A DNA stretch of 15,946 bases from DAIPKP01 sp964545875 (GTDB lineage: Bacteria > Synergistota > Synergistia > Synergistales > Aminiphilaceae), in NCBI GenBank assembly GCA_964545875.1, contig CAZJHH010000024.1, positions 1-15,946 of the forward strand, written 5' to 3'. Shown one piece after another: positions 13,341-15,946 of the stretch; position 1 is the stretch's first letter, and each line of letters begins with the position of its first letter. The translations under genes were made by a program, and so were the position numbers. The notes under the pieces were generated by a model. That model was not told the DNA's origin, searched no databases, and was given only the letters and a program-made list of their open reading frames with translations.

Positions 13341-13529
13341 ATGCCTCGCGTTGTTTTGGAAACGCAAGACCTATGCGGGGCAATACCCCATTTTTGCAGA
13401 GGTTGCCCAGGGTTCCGCCGTCATGGGGGGACATGGTCTTGTGACGGGCGGTGCATATGCAGGAAGGCAGAAAAATACGAGATCAGGTGCTCACAACACC
13501 TGACTGGCAGAACGGCAAAGGAGGAATAG
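13341..13529 (+). CDS. Second Cys-rich small protein (62 aa)
   Basis: The ATG at 13341 (or the GTG at 13338) follows a GGAGGGGG ribosome site that overlaps the end of the previous gene. The product has about eight Cys residues in pairs (CRGC, CDGRCIC) plus His residues, enough for two zinc sites or a disulfide-free zinc knuckle. The 3' quarter of the gene contains the first copy of the 37-base repeat (13467-13503), here read as coding sequence (KAEKYEIRCSQHLT). The function is unknown. Confidence 0.6.
   Translation: MPRVVLETQDLCGAIPHFCRGCPGFRRHGGTWSCDGRCICRKAEKYEIRCSQHLTGRTAKEE
13467..13503 (+). repeat. 37-base direct repeat, copy 1 (within coding sequence)
   Basis: This segment is identical over 37 bases to 14686-14722. 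It contains TCAGGTG (13483-13489) and CACCTGA (13497-13503), a seven-base inverted repeat around a seven-base spacer. Here it lies inside the Cys-rich gene. Confidence 0.9.
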
Positions 13530-13533
13530 CAGA

Positions 13534-13896
13534 ATGATTAACATACCGCAGGTTCCGGCAAAACTTACCACGATTTGCAACGGAGAGTTGGAAGATCGTT
13601 TTCAGGAGGCTTTACAGCAGGTCATTACAAACCTGAAGCCCGGCGAAAAGGGCGGCATCACCATAACCCTTGGCTTTTGTCGGGAGCAGGAAAGCGAGAG
13701 CATTATTTCCACCAAGTTCAATGTGTCCACAAAGCTTCCCCCGGCGAAAAAGGCCAGCTTTATCCGTGATTTGGGAGCCGAGGGATTGCAGACGGACGCT
13801 CCGATGGAACAAAAAGATCTGCATTTTTTGGAGCCGCAAACGAAGAATGTGTTTGATATGGCAGACCGGGAAACCGGAACGGCGAAGGAGGCGTAG
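13534..13896 (+). CDS. Hypothetical phage early protein (120 aa)
   Basis: The ATG at 13534 has an AAAGGAGGA site ten bases upstream. The protein starts with a short helix-rich segment (LEDRFQEALQQVITNLKPGEKGG), then two probable beta strands (ITITLGF, IISTKFNVSTKLPP), then a charged tail. This two-strand core plus the gene order (immediately before a DUF2303-like gene, upstream of ssb) is common in phage early regions, but I recognise no named domain. A link to replication or recombination is contextual only. Confidence 0.75.
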   Translation: MINIPQVPAKLTTICNGELEDRFQEALQQVITNLKPGEKGGITITLGFCREQESESIISTKFNVSTKLPPAKKASFIRDLGAEGLQTDAPMEQKDLHFLEPQTKNVFDMADRETGTAKEA

Positions 13897-13898
13897 AG

Positions 13899-14639
13899 AT
13901 GATGGAGCAGATGATGGAGCAGCGAGAACAAATCAACGTGTGTGCGAAAGAGGGAGAAATTATCATCCGGCACGGGGAAGCGAAGCCCATTTTTACGTTT
14001 AAGGGCACCTCTTACAAGACGAAGACCGTGCAGGGATTTGCGAGTCTTGTTAAGAGCAAGGGCCAGCAGGAACATGCGGTTATCTTCAGTTCCATCGATA
14101 ACTCTGCCGTGGCGATCTTGGACGATAGGGTACAGGATCGCGAGCAGGATAAGGTTTATTACAACGGTCAGGTTTCCGTGCAGTTCGATGAGTGGCGCGG
14201 GATCCTCGGGGGAGCGAACTTCAGCCAGAAGGAATTTATAGAGTTCCTTCAGCGACGAGAGGGTGGAGAGGTGGGGGAGCGGGACGCTCTGATCCAGCAT
14301 CTCAAAAACTTCCGCTACGTCACCAATATTTCCGGAGATTTCACGTACGATTCCGCGAATAACTATACCTTCATGGTCAAGGTCGGAGAGGCAGAAGGTA
14401 CCGTGAGGATTCCCCAGGCAATGACGGCGAATATTGAGGTGTTTCTGGACTCCGGGTTTTTACAGGAAATGGAGGTCGAGATTGAAATTACAAAGCCCAA
14501 ATCGGAAAACGAAAAGCCTCGCTTCGCTCTGAGCTGCCCGAAGCTGAAGAGATATCTCAAAAAGGCCAATGACCACGAAATGGAAGTGCTTCATGCGGAG
14601 CTGGAGGGATGGCTCGTGGTTGCTGGACAACCTGCATAA
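13899..14639 (+). CDS. DUF2303-like phage protein
   Basis: The 246-residue protein resembles DUF2303/YfdQ-type phage proteins: an N-terminal part with TKTVQGFASLVKS, then VAILDD, a central FSQKEFIEFLQRRE helix, and a C-terminal beta-rich part (FTYDSANNYTFMV, ALSCPKL) ending in an acidic helix. The function of the family is not known; members sit in early, recombination-type clusters, as here two small genes before ssb. The start carries an unusual perfect tandem copy of 12 bases (13899-13922, coding MMEQMMEQ), so alternative starts four codons apart exist. A ribosome site (GAAGGAGG) favours the first. It is probably coupled to the preceding gene, two bases upstream. Confidence 0.65.
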   Translation: MMEQMMEQREQINVCAKEGEIIIRHGEAKPIFTFKGTSYKTKTVQGFASLVKSKGQQEHAVIFSSIDNSAVAILDDRVQDREQDKVYYNGQVSVQFDEWRGILGGANFSQKEFIEFLQRREGGEVGERDALIQHLKNFRYVTNISGDFTYDSANNYTFMVKVGEAEGTVRIPQAMTANIEVFLDSGFLQEMEVEIEITKPKSENEKPRFALSCPKLKRYLKKANDHEMEVLHAELEGWLVVAGQPA

Positions 14640-14661
14640 CCCAACATAAAGGCTAAAGCAA

Positions 14662-14684
14662 GAGCCTCCCCGATGGGGAGGCTC
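14662..14684. other. Perfect 10-bp hairpin in the early-gene intergenic gap
   Basis: GAGCCTCCCC and GGGGAGGCTC flank a GAT triloop. No T-run follows on the plus strand, and only a poor one on the minus strand, so a simple terminator is unlikely. It could be an mRNA processing or stability element between the DUF2303-like gene and its downstream neighbour. Confidence 0.6.
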
Positions 14685-14685
14685 A

Positions 14686-14722
14686 GCAGAAAAATACGAG
14701 ATCAGGTGCTCACAACACCTGA
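14686..14722 (+). repeat. 37-base direct repeat, copy 2 (intergenic, perfect palindrome)
   Basis: Identical over 37 bases to 13467-13503. Here the inverted repeat is extended: GATCAGGTG (14700-14708) and CACCTGATC (14716-14724) give nine-base arms around CTCACAA. It lies immediately after the 10-bp hairpin and before the ribosome site of the next gene, a possible regulator-binding or RNA structure. Confidence 0.9.
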
Positions 14723-14756
14723 TCCCGATTATATCACATCAAGGAGGACTCCAAAA

Positions 14757-14951
14757 ATGCTGAAACACGGGCATGAGGCTGATAAAAATCGGGCAAACTA
14801 CGCGAGAGAGCGGGCATGTATTCTTTCCCGGGAAACCAAAGAGATCCACTATGCCGTTCGGGTGGGGGGGATTTACGGCCCTACCCGGAGAGAGCGGGGC
14901 TGGAGCGAGTGTTTTGGGATCTTCGAGGGCGGGAAGGAGGTTACAGCATGA
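14757..14951 (+). CDS. Hypothetical small phage protein (64 aa)
   Basis: The ATG at 14757 follows an AAGGAGGA ribosome site; an in-frame upstream ATG at 14673 lies inside the hairpin and is improbable. The protein is basic and Arg/Glu-rich at first (ADKNRANYARERACILSRETKE), then has a Gly/aromatic segment (VGGIYGPTRRERGWSECFGIF). No family is recognised. Its stop overlaps the next start (ATGA), so both are co-translated. Confidence 0.6.
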   Translation: MLKHGHEADKNRANYARERACILSRETKEIHYAVRVGGIYGPTRRERGWSECFGIFEGGKEVTA

Positions 14952-15394
14952 TGAAAAACATGGACGATGTTGCCAGTGCAATGGATGAAGTAATCAGACT
15001 TCGCGATATCCTGGGAGAAAATCAAGACCAGATTGGGCTTTGCGAAGCCATAGAATTTCACCTGCGATGCAAGTCTAAAGTATGCCCCCAATCCTTTTTT
15101 TATACGAAATCAAAAGAGCTTTTCCTTGAGCACGACCTTGTGACGGTGGATCGCCAGTTCCTGGCAGAAATGGCAGACGCTATGAAGCATTTGTTGATGC
15201 GACTCCACGAAAGTTTCGATGCAAGAGATATGGAGTCTCAAATTAAAGGTGTGGCGGAAGAGCTTTTACAGGCTCTTGGTAGAGTTCCCGAGTCTGACGA
15301 GATCGGCAGAGGCGATTTCCACGATGAGCCCGCAGATGCTTACGCGGACAGCGGGGTCGATCGGATGTGTTGGAGGGACGGGCCATGCAAATGA
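14948..15394 (+). CDS. Hypothetical phage protein (148 aa)
   Basis: It begins at an ATG overlapping the previous stop (ATGA), with GGAAGGAGG just upstream. The product is acidic and almost all helical, for example MDDVASAMDEVIRLRDIL and LAEMADAMKHLLMRLHES. Three or four Cys residues are spread along it but form no metal motif. I recognise no family. It lies two genes before ssb in the early operon, and its end overlaps the next gene by ten bases. Confidence 0.65.
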   Translation: MMKNMDDVASAMDEVIRLRDILGENQDQIGLCEAIEFHLRCKSKVCPQSFFYTKSKELFLEHDLVTVDRQFLAEMADAMKHLLMRLHESFDARDMESQIKGVAEELLQALGRVPESDEIGRGDFHDEPADAYADSGVDRMCWRDGPCK

Positions 15395-15588
15395 CCGAAG
15401 AAGAACTGAGAAGAGAAGCTCACAGTTTGCGGTCTCAGGTGTACACATGCACCGCAGAAGAGATCAAGCATAGGCATTTGTCCGAGGAATACATGAAAAA
15501 GGGAGAGGCGCTAGCAAGGGAGCGCGATGCCCTTGAGCAAGAAATTGAGCGCAGATTCGGGAAAAACGAAACCGCCCCCACAGAGTGA
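15385..15588 (+). CDS. Coiled-coil small protein (67 aa)
   Basis: The ATG at 15385 follows GGAGGGA within the end of the preceding gene. The protein is very rich in Glu, Arg and Lys with heptad-like spacing (EELRREAHSLRSQ, EALARERDALEQEIERRF), so it most likely forms a coiled coil. The function is unknown; it is the last small gene before ssb. A stem with CGCCC/GGGCG arms straddles its stop codon. Confidence 0.65.
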   Translation: MQMTEEELRREAHSLRSQVYTCTAEEIKHRHLSEEYMKKGEALARERDALEQEIERRFGKNETAPTE

Positions 15589-15631
15589 GGGCGAGAACAA
15601 AAAACAATCGCCGGGCGCTGCAACGCCCGGC
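15573..15631. other. Two stem-loops before ssb
   Basis: The first (15573-15593) has CGCCC-C-CAC, an AGA loop, then GTG-A-GGGCG and spans the upstream stop codon. The second, GCCGGGCG-CTGCAA-CGCCCGGC (15610-15631), is an eight-pair stem. On the minus strand the second is followed by TTGTTTTTTG, so it may stop antisense transcription; on the plus strand no T-run follows. Confidence 0.5.
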
Positions 15632-15670
15632 CTCCATTGTAACACGGTAAGCCTAGAAGGAGGTGTTGGT

Positions 15671-15946
15671 ATGGCGCGAGGATTCAATAAAGCGATCATT
15701 ATCGGGAACCTTACCAAAGATCCCAAACTCCAATATACCCCCCAGGGAACCCCTGTTTGTAGAGTAACCATAGCGACAAGCCGCAAATACAAAAACCAGA
15801 ACGGGGAAACCTGCGAAGAGGTGGATTTCATTCCCGTGGTGATTTGGGGGAGAAATGCTGAAAACTGCGATACCTACCAGAAAAAGGGCGATGCCCTCCT
15901 CGTGGAAGGGCGGATCTCCACTCGAAATTACACGGATAAGGACGGC
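15671..15946 (+). CDS. ssb: Single-stranded DNA-binding protein (partial, cut by window end)
   Basis: The window ends inside this gene; 92 codons are visible. The start, with AAGGAGGT nine bases upstream, gives FNKAIIIGNLTKDPKLQYTPQGTPVCRVTIATS, the classic N-terminal OB-fold of bacterial SSB. Then come EEVDFIPVVIWGRNAENCDTYQKKGDALLVEGRI, covering the beta-barrel and the single-strand-binding aromatic residues. SSB coats single-stranded DNA and recruits replication and recombination enzymes; a phage copy in an early operon supports its own replication. The acidic C-terminal tail is outside the window. Confidence 0.96.
   Translation, partial: MARGFNKAIIIGNLTKDPKLQYTPQGTPVCRVTIATSRKYKNQNGETCEEVDFIPVVIWGRNAENCDTYQKKGDALLVEGRISTRNYTDKDG

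Noticed and set aside
13899..13922. Tandem 12-base repeat at the DUF2303-like start as a regulatory element
   Set aside because: Simple in-frame duplication (MMEQMMEQ) is enough to explain it; no further copies or symmetry.
13602..14300. Long minus-strand ORF (232 codons)
   Set aside because: It is antisense to two early genes that have ribosome sites and coupling; the product shows no family motif.

Overview
The window most likely comes from a member of the Synergistota. The strongest pointer is a secreted protein (8322-9278, minus) that ends in a Ser/Gly-rich GGGC motif, a hydrophobic stretch and a basic tip, which matches the Synergist-CTERM sorting signal. The compact genes with strong Shine-Dalgarno sites fit this. 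The species cannot be named from the sequence alone.

Left region (1 to about 4,800) is one end of an integrated mobile element. Three tiny genes come first (14-416). They are followed by a 751-residue protein that joins a Bergerat-fold (GHKL) ATPase like topoisomerase VI subunit B to a Spo11/topoisomerase VI subunit A-like catalytic domain. That is the architecture of DNA topoisomerase VIII. A translationally coupled 100-residue protein follows, then a repeat-rich 160-base stretch, a possibly broken ParB-related helix-turn-helix gene, and a convergent tyrosine recombinase (3762-4721, minus) with its terminator.

Middle region (about 4,816 to 8,280) looks chromosomal. Two serine tRNA genes (anticodons CGA and GGA) sit behind a clear sigma-70 promoter and end at a strong terminator. 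An archease-rtcB RNA-ligase operon and a voltage-gated-type potassium channel gene lie on the minus strand.

Right region (8,322 to 15,946) is the lysogeny and early region of a second phage-like element. On the minus strand are the Synergist-CTERM protein, a nuclease-like protein related to type I restriction R-subunit N-termini, and a CI-type repressor. A symmetric bidirectional promoter with paired operators separates the repressor from a Cro-like gene. A dense rightward early operon follows, made of small proteins, an excisionase-like helix-turn-helix protein, a small membrane protein, two Cys-rich proteins, a DUF2303-like protein and a single-stranded DNA-binding protein cut by the window edge. 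An orphan Cas2/SinR-like gene is inserted in the opposite direction.

Points that deserve most attention are the fused type IIB topoisomerase, the symmetric lysogeny switch, the S24-type repressor whose expected catalytic lysine is an arginine, the orphan Cas2-like gene, and a perfect 37-base direct repeat carrying a palindrome. Whether the left and right phage-like parts belong to one element or two cannot be settled here; the tRNA and RtcB block between them favours two.
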